Translations under genes and position numbers: made by a program | Shown: positions 16,877 to 31,800 of the stretch, one piece after another | Position numbering within the stretch: the stretch's first letter is position 1 | How the letters are laid out: each line of letters begins with the position of its first letter | The notes under the pieces: generated by a model | What the model was told of the DNA's origin: nothing | The model's database searches: none | The model's input: only the letters and a program-made list of their open reading frames with translations | NCBI RefSeq assembly: GCF_029227915.1 | Contig: NC_079885.1 | Span: 17,125,001-17,189,000 of the forward strand | DNA length: 64,000 bases | Direction of reading: 5' to 3' | Origin: Hydractinia symbiolongicarpus | Lineage: Eukaryota > Cnidaria > Hydrozoa > Anthoathecata > Hydractiniidae

Positions 16877-19800
16877 CTAAAGAGTAAATTAATGCACATA
16901 GGGAAGACTTGTAAATTGTTTGAAGATAATAGAACCATTGTTACTAGAACAATAATAGAACAGCATTTAACAATTGAAAACAGCTCACTGTACGAGGGCG
17001 AGAATTCCAAAGGTAAAATTAACACATGCCTCCAGAAAACGTATAAAAAATTACTTGAATTGACACCTTATAAGCTGGATTTCCAGTACGCAGAATATTT
17101 CCAGCGAGTTAAGTTAAGGTTTATTCGCTGGCAGAAGTTTTTTCTCAAATAAGAATGCATAAAAAATCACATACTTCTCTGAGAGCTAAATTTTCTTTCT
17201 TGATCGACATTAAATGCTCAATACGCTGGTTATGGTTGTGATGACCGAAATGTTTGGATTTCTCCAGTTCTAACGATTCCTTATCTTTCAGTAACTGAGT
17301 AATTTGCTAAAGTGAATAAAAAGTCAAGAGTAAGTTCTTATTTTACTAACACAATGCCCGCAAAAGCGGAGAACACCCTTACAATTAAGGAATTTGGAAA
17401 AAAAATTAAATATGCTGTAACTGACTCGTTAAAAGATGGTAATTAAAAAATACAATCTTCCATGCATCTTGTAGGCGAAAGTTAAGGTGCGGCAAACAAA
17501 TACCTGTTCAAATCTTGTTTTTTCTTCCACTACAACAGCCAACTTTGATTGTAAGTTAGTTTTCTCTTCAAAGTATTTTTCCTCCAGCTCTTTTGTTCTG
17601 TAAGAAAAAGTCAATTTTAGCTTCATTCCTCAAACTACAACCGGAATAAGTTTCATTAAAATCACGTATCCATGGCAACTTTGCAATACGTCATTTTTCT
17701 GGAAGGAGGCTTATAAGTGTTTATCTTTGAGATTTCGATAATAGACAATTAAGAAATAACATTGATGAGTGTTGTCATAAAAAGGGACTAGGATTTAGTT
17801 AGCGAAGGGCCGATACAGTAATACATTAAGTAGTTAGCTACAACTTAAGCTGCAAATGATTAATCCTTTGTAGCGTAAGCTGTAACTTTAAGGGTCAGGA
17901 GGCATCTATAAAGTATGTACAGAAGAAGGGGAACACAGGAGGAGAAGAAAGAAGGCCGTGAAGGTACGAGAATACGCATGCTCAACAAGCGGTACAACTT
18001 CGTCACATTGTTTTTTTAACTATTACTGCGATATTTTCCTCTTTTCATCGAGAAGCGGCTAGAAAAAGAAAAATGTTCCGTATTAGAATTTTTAAGATAA
18101 CCAAAATTGCTATTTTTTACCATCCATGTCCCCAGGGTTATGTCAAAGCCGCTAGCGCTTACTTGATCGCTAAACAAGACGCTGGTACAGGCTGCTTTTC
18201 ATAACCAGTATATTGGTTACTATAAATAATTATTGAGTTGTCTCGCTGTTACAATTTCTGCGGCTAGTAAAAGCAACTTGATCGAGTCCTCGTTTTTCAC
18301 ATGGCTAAGAAGATGTCTTTTGGTTGCTTATGTTTTTTAACGCTTGTATTTAGTTTTATTCCAAACCAATTTATTATGTGTTCACCCTGAAACTATATTT
18401 TATAGTGATGAAATATTTAAGAAGCATTATTTAGCGATATAACGTGGTAACGTGTGATTAGATAAAGCTGATTTGTTGGGGTATACCAATAGAAGACAAC
18501 TTAGGCCCCATTTAGCTGGCTAGCTTTCATATTTTACAAGTCTAGCACCTCTTTGGGAAAAAGTTAAGTCTTAGATTGTAGCATCTAGCTAGTTATTATA
18601 TATTAAATAAGGAAACAAAACCGAAGCTATCTTAGATAGCTAGCTAAGTATAAAATATATTTTAAACGTCTTATATATGTTGGCTGAATATTTTTTATAA
18701 GCAACCCAGTTGATAAGACTAGGTTTAAAACTGAGTGAAAAATTAAGCATCTTGCTTAGCAACCTTCAGTCCTTATATCTACACTACGATCTCCTCCCTT
18801 CTCTCAGCTATCAACTTTCCAAGTTGAACTATGGCGATAGTTTTCCCAGAAGCAATATATACTGCGTTTAAACAGCAATATTTAGCATGACAAATTCACT
18901 ACTGATGAACATGATCTGAAAGGTTAAGGTCTGGTTCACATTTCCCGAATTCTGCTGGTAAAATAATTATAGATTATAAAAACAACCACGTGTGAAACTT
19001 GTGGTCAAGTTAGGCCTCCCCAATCTAATGTCTTACCCAAGAGGTTAGAGAGTAATCTACTTATTACTTAAACGTGTTATATAGCTAGTTACATAAACTT
19101 TTTCTTTGGTTCGTACTTTTTGAGGATCTTTAACAAAATATGTCCTGTGGATAATTTCATTTCAGCTGTAAATCATTTTTGTGTTGTTTTTAGAACTAAG
19201 TTTCGGTTTAAAAAATTTTAAATTTAAAAATTTGGTTTAAAAATTTTGCAAAGTGTGATGTGTCTGCTAGCTAGCTATACAACTGAAATCTGCGAAAATA
19301 ACATCTTTCATAAAAATATTTACTGTTGGCTCACAGCTTTTTTTGTCAATCTTCTTGAACATTTCTCATAGTCAGGAATCCTCTTGTGTTTCAATGTTTT
19401 TGTAACAAAATCCGCCATCTTTATAGTAAATCGTTGCATATACAATGACGCGTGATTAAATTATCTAAGTTGGATGTAAACCAATTGCATAACAGAACGT
19501 TTTTCGCCGCCGGCCTCAATGTCAAAAGGGCAAAAGTCCCTGGGGACGAGGTTGATTTTTGTACACAATCAATCTCATTTGAAAGAGAACAAAAAATGAA
19601 GCCTATTGTGCATGCGCTTTCTTATATCGATTGCAGAAAAGTTCGTTATTTGTTTCGTGAACATTTCGCCGAAATTAACCGAAGTCGAGGAGATATTGGA
19701 AATGTTTTTCAAAAATCGGAGATTTACCCATTTATCCATTACGAACAGAATACCAATCCTTTATAGATATAGGTTTACTTTAGTAATAACCTTTGAGTGA

Positions 19801-22800
19801 AGGACGATCGCTAGCGAAAGTTTAAAGTCAAAATTAAACTATTGATTTTCAGTGTTGATAAAGTGTCCGTTTAAATTGTGCTCGGTGTATTATCCCACAT
19901 TTTTTTAACGCAAAAATGGCGGTCTTTGAAAACTGTTTGCTTTTCATTTATAAGTTAAGTAATATCAAAACAGCTTTAGCTACCTACTATCTTATTTCCA
20001 TTCGAAATGATTGGATTGCAATGGGCAGCGTTTATTTTTAAATGAGTCATAACTTTTTTTGTCACAACTATCAGTTTTGACTTGCTAGTACTTGAACCAC
20101 ATTCAAGTGATTGTAAGCTCTGAACACAACTGTATTTACATAAGAAGACTAAAATATACACTGCCAATTAATTACCAAAAATTTCACAACACACTTTATA
20201 CGAATTGAATATGGCAGGTAGAAATGAAAATATTGACTATCCGGAAGTTACTTAGGTAATATCAAAATACGCCATACATAGCTATTGAATTTTTTAATTT
20301 TTTGGACTCAAGTATTGTCCTAAAAGATCCATTTTTGATCAGTGATAAGTTAATCGAGCTACACAAACATGCTATACTGACACATAAACAGTTATAAATG
20401 GACATTGAATTGGATTGAAATATTGAATGGTGAACGATGTGACACCCGGAAAGTTAGGAAGTTCAAAAAGTCGAGTTGGGTTAAAAAAAAAAAGAAATGT
20501 GGAAGAATTTAGTAAATTTTTAAAAGGAATTCTGTTGTTAAAATTTTAACAATACGAGTATACCCAGAAAATGTTGTTCTTATAAAAATGTTATTAGTAC
20601 TGCATCAAAGCTTGATATCACTTTTCTGATCCAGAACCATGGATATTTTTGGCTTAGCTTGGTGTTTTCTTCACATGTTCAGCCTGAATTTTGAGCATTC
20701 TTTATTTATTTTGCAGTACGTACATTACAAATATTTGCAATGCAATATCTAAGTATATACACGTTTCGAACAATTGATTCTGTGAGATTTTTGCCTTAGG
20801 GATATTTTTGAGTGTGCGTGTTTTTTAGAATAAAATATCGGTAAAATTTCAGCCTGTTCCATGTTCTTATTTTGGTCTTATTTTCCAGCCGTTCTCAGCC
20901 TAATTGTCTTTAAGTTATAAGTATACTTTGCATGGGAAAGTAAGGGGATTTTCATGTCAGTCAGGCGAAATAAAAATTAACTGGATACTACAAACTACAA
21001 ATTTTGTGATACTTTAGCAAGATCTCCAAAAATGAGTTACTGGTTTGATAATATGTGGCATACATAATATTTACATAGGCTTAGCATTGGAATGTACCAA
21101 AAAAACAACTAACTTTTGTAGTTTACATAGGCTTGTTTCATGACTGTTTGTTTTATGTGCAAAGATGTGACTGCATTTTCGCAGATGAAACAGTATGAGG
21201 AGTGTACTCACTTTCATGACCAAAATCAGTTGAGAATGGAAGTTATGTCAGTATGAATAAAATTATGTTCTTGTGATTTTAACTGCAGTACAATGCCTAC
21301 TTAAAATTATATTTATTTTACTTTTGCTGATATCATAAATGCACCATCGCAAATGTGTATTTACACTACCTGCTGGTTGGTATTTATAACATTTACAACA
21401 TTAAGAGCATTTTAGTGGATACCATCTATACTAAACAAGAAAAGTTTTCATCTATTCATTTACTACAAAGATAATCCCATTGTACTTGTCTTCTTCTAGA
21501 AGGAATTGACAAACTTCATGAAGCAATCAACTTTCACATGAAGCTATAAAAATAAACATTAGTAGTTTACATGTTTTGTTAACATATTCTGTGTTTTCTG
21601 AATATGTTCACACCCCAGTTTTCCGGATATGTTTGTATCCATTTTTTAACCTGTAATTCGAGGTAGAATCTTTATAATTTTCCCACGTGTTTGTGTTTAA
21701 TGGATAATGGGCTGTATTCCTTTGTCCGAGCAAAGGCAATAGGGCCAAGCACCTCTTTCTTAAACAAGATTATAATTAACATTGTTGATAATATTGAAGA
21801 AACTAGACTTACATCTGTTAGTTGTATAAATACAGTTTTCAGTTCATTCATTGCTGCTAGATGCATTTTTTGAACTTGGTTGCAAAATCCTTACAATGTA
21901 AACCACAAATAATCACACAAACCTTGTAGCCGTAATTTAGCGGAGGTGGTAGCGCATTCGACTTGTAATCATAAGGTTTCAGGTTCGAGTACCCACTCCA
22001 GCGCACTTTAAATGCAGTGTTGTCACCCCATTTGGTGCCATCTACTGACCACTAACCGGCTTGTGTGGCAGGCAAGCAAGTTAGAGCAATGCTATACGTA
22101 CCTCTGGCAGTAATGTAACATAGTTACAGTCGAAGGGGAGGAAGAGGCAACAGTTAGGATGTAATCCCCAAGGACGTCAAAACTTCCCGTTACTTACTTA
22201 CTTATTTTTTCTTTGAAATTTCTTTTAAAGTATAGTTCAAAACTCAAGCCTTTTATCTCAAAGCAAACTAGAATTTAATCGAAAGTGTGAAAGCTAAGGA
22301 TTGTTTTTGCATTATAAACCACATAAATGAACATATAGCATTATTTCCTTTTGTAAAATTATATAATTTTAGGTTCTTGCTATTAAAAAAGTTACACATT
22401 TCATCTTTTAAGAGAGATCGTGTGGATGTCATTTAGAAACAGTTATCAGAAAAGAGTAAACCACATAATATCACATTAAGCCTCATAAATAAGGTTCAGT
22501 GATTTTCGGTTCCTTGTTTTCTATGCATATTGTAAGTATCAAGTTAAAATAAGATTGTTGATAGAAGTAATTGCAATTCTATTGTTCCCCCTTATAAAAT
22601 ACCGTGGAAATTTAATTCATTAAAATCCACATAAAGCCATGTAAAATACATCACACGAAACTATGGACCTAATGATGGACACAACATTATCAAGTTTTCT
22701 ACGTATATTGTTTTTTTTATCAGCTATGTGATTTTATTTAGCGGACATTTACTTTAAGTAGTTGTTCTTTGCTAGTTGTGTCTTTACCTTTTTGTGAAAA

Positions 22801-25800
22801 ATCAGCATATTTCAGAAGTTGAATAATTAACTATGTTATTACTATAGCTTTGTATATTTTTGTTCATTTTTGCATTGTTAGTTTTATTCTTTGTTTTTTA
22901 TGATAGCTAAAAAGATTTGTTGGTCCACAACAACAGGTCAATTTAGGACTACCTAGCTCTGCTTAGCTAAGACAAAGCGTAATGATATATTTGTCAGTAT
23001 TTTTGAGCTTTTTTAGTACGGCTCTCATATATTTACACTGTATACGGTAGAATCCTTTAGTTATTCTACTTATGACTTGATATAAAATGCTTTTTATTGA
23101 CATTTTCACATTCTTCTTTTCGGGCCTTAAATTTTAAATTCAGGACAACTTTCTTTGATGTAATTTGACGAACAACTAGAACAGTCGTTTTAACGAGTCT
23201 AAATTATGCAAACACGTGCACTTAGCCCTCATACACCCTCTACGGGGAGAAAAACAAAACAAACAAAAAAGCATATTCAAAAAAAAAATGTTTTCAAAAA
23301 TTTGTTAAAAACTGATAACCCTGCACATCACAGCTAATACGGAAAGTCGTATGGTAAGAAATTATCTAATAAGTAGCAACAACCAGTAGTATTATTTCAT
23401 GTTTGTTTTGCTACGTCCTTTGTTTTATTATCAACTTCCCTACATTAGAAAACAATCGCAAACTTTTATTTTTTCCCCAGCGTGCGACGCCAGGTCTCCC
23501 GGCTAGCATGATCTCATTGTATGCACAAGACGACTTATATCAATCAGCTAAAATACTTTTAACAGAAAAAATGTTCTTTGAAAAGATATATGTAGTCATA
23601 AAAATAACCATTTCTTGGTGTCAATATTTAGCTTCTTTCGTTTTCTTCTTTTTCCCATGAAATACAAATACTATTTCATTATTATAAGCAGCTGATGACC
23701 GAAATATTTTATACGTTAGCATGCGAACTGGGAAAATTGATAGTTGATCGATAGGTGATCATAGCCTTCTAAAGTATTCCTAATGTCACTTAATCCTTTT
23801 AAGTTTCCGACGTTTTGTCATTTGGCGAGTGAAAAATGTTTCTTTACATAAACAAATACTAAATGTTTCCACCCTAAAAAGAAGTCAAATTGTCATGACG
23901 TAAATACTAGAACAAATACATCATTGACCCAACATCAGTTACATCAGCTATGACTCTTGTTTACCCTTAATCACTTCTCAAAAACTGGTCAATAGACCAG
24001 TTTTTAAAAAACATTGTATTGTAATGAAATTTGAAAGATATACTTCTCTAGTTCTTCTAGGTTAGCTTCCAAATCGTCTTGGACGTTACAAAGATTCATC
24101 TCAAGTGCAGCAAGTCTGGAAACAAAATAGCAATTCCAAAAATAACAACAGTAACGACAACAACAATAATGATAACAACCCCTACAACAACGCCAAAAAC
24201 AACAACAACAAAAACATGAACAAAAAAAACAACAACAACAAGACAAGGCAACAAGATCCCTGCAATCAAAACAACGAAAAAAGCACTTACTGTTGCCGAG
24301 ATTCTAATGTTGCGTTCTCAGCTAGTTGCTAGTGGAAAAAATGGCTGATGTTAGATACAGCTAAGTTCCTATTTACATTTATTATTTGCTACCTAAAATA
24401 TTAACAAAATACCATGCAAATCAAATGCATTATATCAAATACATGTAGCTAACATAACGGCTTACTTTTTTTTCTGTTACTTCTTTTAATGCTACTTCAG
24501 ACCGCTCTTTTGCTTTCTTGTATGTTGCAACTTCCTTTTGTAAGACTGCTTCCCTAAATAACAATTTACATTTTAAGATATTTTTTCTTAACGATAGGCA
24601 ATATCGCTTCATATTGGCCCGTCGCTGAGAGCGCTAAACCAATCAGAATGCCTGAAAACCCGTATTGCCCGCTTGCAAAATCCAGACGGTGAACAATAAC
24701 ATGTTGACCAGGTAAACAGTAATTTAGCGCTGTGTTTTGTAGCCGTTTAAACATTTTTTATTAGTTTATATACATTATTTGCTAGAACGTAAACATACTT
24801 TGTACATATCCACCCTTTCACTGACTGCGTATTTGTACCAGGTTTCTAAATGGAGACACCCGCACTAATACTTTTAACTTATTTATGTGTTATTGAAATT
24901 ATAAGAAATTAAAGGGGCTACAAAACGGCTGTTGGTTTTCGACTTTAATGACTTACACAAAAGTCGAGCAAATGGCGGTGGAAAAGTTTATGATCACTGA
25001 GGACAAAAATAACATCTGAAATCATCTTTAATATCGAGCATTTAAATATAAATGAAAATGAAAGAAAAGTTCCCTATATATATTGTATATCTACAATAAT
25101 TTATTCGATATAAACTTTTTGAAGTAGCTACCGAACTGTATCCTTCGAAATTTTGCACATAAAGCCAGTCGAAGCAACAACAATGTCTGTAAAACCTTTT
25201 TATAGGTTTTAATTACCTTAGCACTTTTGATAAATACAGCTCCTCGTGTTACCTCTGTTCCCTCGTCCAAACAAACTTTCGATTTAATGATATTTAATAT
25301 ATTTTACAGACCGTAGGTTATTTTACCGTCAAAAACAACACTGAATTTTTTTTTTCAGAAAATGAAAATAAAAAAATCGCAAATTCATCATAAAAAATTA
25401 GTTATTTATAAACAGGTTGTCTAGACGTCTATGTGGTTCTAAAGTGTTTTACAGGCTATTCTTCGCAATGTGCGAGGATTGAGCTTATTGAACCGTTTCT
25501 TAGCCCCTTTAAAGGCGACTCGTCATATAAATTTCGACCCCCTGGACTACTACTAAAAAGGATCAATTTTTTTCTGGATTTTTGGAAACTTTCTTCATTT
25601 GCAAGCCCCTTGCAGCAGATTTCCTCAAACCATTTAAATAGAAGCGATAACTGATGTCCTGCTGATAAGTTGTAGACAAATATTTATTGCTTTTTGTACA
25701 ATATAGAATTTGAAATTCTCTAACTCTAACAAAGGGAAACAATTGATTGTTTAGGAGTAAGATGATTGAACTAGCTGAATAGATGTGCATATTTTACATG

Positions 25801-28800
25801 GCTAAAATATGCACATCTATTCAGCTAGTAATAAAGATTAATTTGCATTTTCACTAACCAATCCTGCCGACCATAGCATGTTAACCAATAGAAGTGCGTA
25901 GCATTTATGCTGAAACAAAATAATTGATACACAAAGCATTACCTTTCCAACCACTCTTTACGTTCACTTTCTATATCCTCAAGTTCCAATTCCAACATTT
26001 CGACTCGACCCTCCAGCATTTCTTTACCTGACTCGATTATCTCAAATTCACTGCAGCGACGTTTCATTTCTTCCAAATTTGTTTTGTCATTTAATTTAGA
26101 TGATTCCCAATGTTCGGACAGGCGAGCTAATTCCACCAGTTGTGCTTTCGCCTCCATATGTTTTTCCTGTCCAACGAAGACTGAAGAAGTATTGATGTTT
26201 CCCTCAGTAAGCTTGTCTTCAAGGCCAGTGATCTGAAGAGTTTTTAAAAACGTAACCATAGTTGGAGTCTTTCTAACCAATTCTATATCTAACTCTTCTT
26301 TGAAAATTTTTTTACATAATTTCTTAAAATTTCAAAAAGTTGCAATAACCATAAAGAAAAGAGCAGGTAAAAAGCATGGTAGTAGATTATTACAAGAACA
26401 TTTAAAAAATGATTAGTTGAGAAGCAACTTACCGTGCTGATCTTTTGAGCTAACGTCACTTTTAGTTCGAGGTGTTCACTCTATAAAATACACGTCAGAT
26501 ACATTTTATGGATCACAGTTATTTCAAACAACACTTTTTATGTCTTATTTCAACGTTCTTAAAAATAAATATAGATTGAGGATAAGCTATTTGTTTTTGA
26601 AAGAATTTAAATTTTGAACTCCAATATTACGACGATATTTTACAAGAAAGTGAAAAAAATAAAGCAAAATTGACAAAATAAAATAGTTAACAAAATACTT
26701 AAATCCAACAAATAAAAATTAATGAATTTTCATATTCATAACACATTATGATGGAGTGAATAGTCTGAAACAGAAGGCTTGCATAAGTAATGTGGCAAAA
26801 AAACATGGACTTGATTTTAGAGAAAGTTGGAAATTGTGAATGGGTTTTAAATTGAGGAGAAAAACGCAGTTGAGAAGGTTTGAGGAATAGTGGGGAGAAT
26901 TAGAGGTATAAAGCGAAATTTTAGTCGGGAGTTACAACTTTTATCTGCAGAAAGTATGAAATTGATAAATGTACACTACTTTCTGTCTGGATGTTTTTTA
27001 TACCAAATTTTTCCCGTTATAAAGGTTATTCAGTCATTAAAATTTCTGAACTTTTGCCATATCAATTTACACGTTTCTTCTTTCAAAATTTAGAACGATT
27101 GACCAAAGGTTGAATTTTTTACAAAGCAAAAGTATTACTCCTACATTTTTAAAATTTCTGTTTTTTTTTTTGAGACTGAACGGACACACTGTAAACATGC
27201 AGACTCTGATAATCAACAAAAAATGTTATATTTCGTAAACGTGTATGTTGTTTAGCCACTGTGGATGGAGACGGTTGATATGTAACCAAACTTCTGAAAC
27301 ACGACAGGTCAAGCTACCACCTTGAAAAACAACTATTTAATAGTGTTCGTAGCACCATTTACAAAGCATATCCTTCAATTATCCACTTCCTTGAATTTTG
27401 AAGTACTCATCTCCACCGATTTTGGCAAAGTAATTTAAAAATATTGCCGCTTTAAGAACTGCATAATTAGCTAGGCGAGAATTAATATAATTAATGAATT
27501 AAGTTAAAGGTGAAGAGTTCATGATAAATTGGACTTGTAGTTATCACACTCTGCAAAATCTTTTCCGTGCATTTTCCTGAACAAATTCGTCAGGGAAATA
27601 TTTTATTCCCTGAAATTCCATAACCTTCATTGTTAAATATATAATTTATAACTGACTTTCCAGACGCCAACAGAACTAAAACTTTTTTTCGTTATTAACA
27701 CAATAATTACAGTTATATAGATAAAGATTCATCGTGGCACATCTTTCAGTAGGCAATGAATACGTAGATATGCCATAAATTTTCATCATGTACATGCCAT
27801 CTGGATAGGTGTATGCCGTTATGCCGTGGACCAAATCCTGTTATCATTGCGCAAAGTAACACTGTTTCAATTTAAGATTGTAGTTTGCATTAAAAAGCAA
27901 ATATTTTGATGCATTGATTATCAAATTATTCAAATTATGTACACATATATCTGTTATAGTTTAGCAAACATAATTTGCACATCATTACACCAGTAACATA
28001 CTCCCAAAAGTATACCACACTAATTACAGGTACTGAAAGGTAAGCATTTGGTTAATCAAGTTTATGGTTTCAGATGTGATGCACGAATGCATAAAAAATC
28101 CTCCATCGTAGAGCCATAGAAATCACAAATACCTTAAAAACGCTTTGGATTTTACAACTCGGTAGACCTCACTGATATAAACATGTATGAAAAAAGTTAT
28201 TATTAAGCTTGGTTTACTTTAGTCACCTAATATATTGCTTGCTTACACTGCAGAGGTAATTTTCCTCTACCGATCTTCCACCTTTTTATTCCGTGAATAA
28301 CCGCACTGGAATATCGCTTATGCGACTTGTGTGAGCCAGGCTTTTATTATATTCTGTTCACATTATAAAATTATAGCTTACAACATGTCAAAATTAAACA
28401 ACATGTCAAGAATAAACAAAATATTGTCTTAAATGGTTCTAAAAGTAACTTTACTGTGTGACGTCATTATATAAAAATGAACTTACAAGACCTCAAACAT
28501 AATTATAATATAGACAAATATACAAGTCGAATAAATATAACTTTTAAAAACATGCACTGTTACTGCACAATGCAAGAAAAGGACATTGTTTTTTACTTAA
28601 AAATAAGAATAAGATTTAAGTTGTTGTTTAATTTAAACTATAAAATTTCCTTTTTTAAACAGAGAAAAAGAAAAAAAGAGCCTTTTTTCGTTATTTGAGA
28701 CGTTTTTTTGGAAGTTGAAAAATACGTAACTTGTTAATGCTCGATGCTATATACATGACTGGTCGTATTCAGCTACAAAAATATATCTTATATATGAATG

Positions 28801-31800
28801 TTAAATTAACAGGTGACATGCACCATCTCTAATTGTCTCGTATAGAATGTACTTTCTCCAACAGTCGCAAAATACACGAGAACAAGGTTTGGTTAAAACA
28901 CCAAAATTATGATCATATCCCATAAAAATCAAGTCGCGGTCTGGTATTCAATCAAAAGCAAGTTTGATGAATCTAATGCACAGCTAGCTCTTTCGGAAAC
29001 ACAGTCACACATTCTAAAAGAAAACAAATTTGAGAAATTCTTTACGCTAGCACCTAAAATCTTGGATTTAACATTTGACAAATTCTATGGATTTCTTTTC
29101 TGCTGAATTTATGAATGAGTAGAACATTTGTCAGGATCTCCGTCAGGATGAAAAGCGAAACAAAAGATTTTATTCAAATTGTAAATTGTGTTGTGAAGAA
29201 CTAACCTCGTTAATCAATTTTTAGGTACAGAGGGAAGCTACGTAAAGCATAGCTAGCACTGAAAAGTACTCTCTGCCTAACTTACATTTAACCATGTCTA
29301 TCTGAAAAGTCAATTCCTTTTTTTCGTATTGTCAAAAAGTAAAACGGCTTTTCTCAACGAACCATATTATTCCAATTTTTATCATGAATTACATTATTAT
29401 TACAATAAGAGTAGTAAAGATATGGATATACGGTGAAGATAAAAAACAAATGTACGTATACTTGCAGAACTTGCAGCTGCTGTCTCTCTTCTTGAAGTGT
29501 CAGAGTTACTTCTCTGCACTGATCTTGAAGTATTTGTATTTCATCTTGCAATGTTATCACCTAAAAACAAAATGCTTGATTTGTGAAACACTGCTTATGC
29601 ACTGCTCTCTAATAGAGAACCCAAAAAACTGCAGAACGGGATTTAACTTATTGCTTATTTTTTTGCCTTTTTCATGTTAACGCTAGCCCTGGTGTTATTT
29701 TTCAAGCGTACACAGCCACTCTCACTAGACAAACAACCAAGAGCCCTATGTTGCAAGAATTAACATTAAAGACATGTAGAAAGGGTAGATGGTGTATAAC
29801 ATAAGTTTCTGCAAAAATAAAAGTGCGCGAAATCCATCAACGTCTCGTTTTGATGCCCATTACTAACCACTGCTTGATGTCAGTTCTAAATTTTCTGATA
29901 ACATTTAAAACTAATTTTTGGGAGAAATTTTAAAACAATTAAGTAGGACTAGCTGTATGCCCGTGGAAGAATCCACCGTCAAGGATACCAAAATGTTAAG
30001 GTGACAAACTAAGAACACAAACAGAATTCTGAACAATCTGCATTAAAACTGCTAAAAGAAAATGTTTAAAATTGTAAAAAAAATGACACAGTGGAAAAAA
30101 ATAAATAAAATACTTTCATGCTGAAAACTACAACAAATTGTTGTTCTGCATATTGCATTGTGTCAACCGGTTTTAAACAATGTAAGACTTCAAGTCTGAC
30201 ACAATTTACTGATCAGTTCATTCTGTTCTAATTGCATATGGACCCAGCAACAAAAGTTATTGAGGAATGTCCGAAACCAACAGTTACAGCACGTCAAGTG
30301 TAAATCAACACAAACGAGCGCTTTTAATAAGTGGATCTTCCTCACAAACGTTTACACGAAAAAAACAGTTTGCAACACTAAGTTCTAAATGTAAAAACTT
30401 AATTATTTGGGTGTACTGCAAATGATTCTCCTAACATAAGTTTGCAAAAACTGTCAAAACAAAGGTTCAACAATTGTCTTAATATACTGCATGGTCTGGT
30501 CCCGCAAGAGTTTACCCGAAATGGGCAAAAGCAATAAATTTTACCAAAATTCGTTTCAGTATATTGTAAGCGGTAGAAATGTTTACTCTGATCCATCCAG
30601 CAAAAACAACACAGCACTTTGAGTTTTAAACATCCACCATCTGCATTATTCCATATTTATAACCTCTGAAATAATTGTTCTTAGAATATAACCAGGGACA
30701 TCAAAAAAATAAATTTTTATTTTAGTTTTTTAGCCCAAATGTCGAACAAAACCGAACAACGGCAGTATAAATGTAACACGGAAAAGCTAAATCTGATAAA
30801 CCTACTTGCACTAAAAACGCACGCGAAAAGTCAAGAAAAAAATTCGCCAAATACTTTAAAAAACTATTTCACCTAAAACCCATAAAATTTCACTGAACAT
30901 GTTTTCCAACATATTTGATTTTGTCATACAAAAAAATTAAGACCTTTCCCGAATTTCCCAATTATGCCAAATTTAATTAAAGAGGTCAATACTAAAAACA
31001 ATTCTTATTCCTAAGTTTTTTAGTAAAAGGTAGAACAAATTACCTAATTTCGTTAATATGTCTGTTCATTAAGTGCCCCAATACACCTTTCCCGAATTTA
31101 TATTTTGTAAAATATTGCGTGCATGAAAACGAGGCAAATCTTGGTAAACATTATTCGCGTTCATATAAACATGGTGGAAGACAATACTATGAGAGATATT
31201 TTGCTTAAAAAAATTGAGGAAAATATAGCTTTAGTCTTGATGAAACTCACGAAAAAGTGTGAGGGAAAACATGAAGGGAATGCCACCGTTCACGATAAAA
31301 GAAATTGAAATGCATCGACAAAATAGTGGTAAACAACGTGGTAATTATTAAGACTTTGGAGCGTGGCAGAAAGTTTAGGGATGAACTATACATATCTGCT
31401 GATAGCATTTTCACATCAACAACTACATTTGCTCCAAGTAAAAACGGAATTTTTAAAGACTTAGTTATGGTCAGCCCTGTAAAAAGTAATGCTGACAAAA
31501 AGGTATCCATCTAACGTTATATGATCCTAGAATTAATGATAGTTTGTGTAACATAAATCCAAGAATATTAAAACTGCAAGAAGATATGCTTATGGTTGAC
31601 AAACGGGTTGGTTTTACTCATTGTATTAACAGTACACTAAAAAGAAAAAATAATATTAAACATGCGAACTTTCTTGACGGATCTACATTGTCACACCAAC
31701 TACTGCCATTAGAACATAACATCAAGGTTGTTACTAATATTAATATATTAAATACTTCAAATAAATCAAAACATAACGAAACACAACCATTTGAGTTTAT

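Noticed and set aside
16892-17152. 86-codon plus-strand frame in the last KIF15 intron
   Set aside because: No family, AT-rich codon use, lies between two KIF15 exons on the other strand.
21926-22000. Possible tRNA-Thr gene
   Set aside because: Same reason: tRNA-derived SINE head without a proper acceptor stem pairing.
24004-24332. Cys-rich (minus) and Asn-rich (plus) frames
   Set aside because: Both are translations of an AAC microsatellite. Only the 24044-24115 part is real, as KIF15 exon 20.
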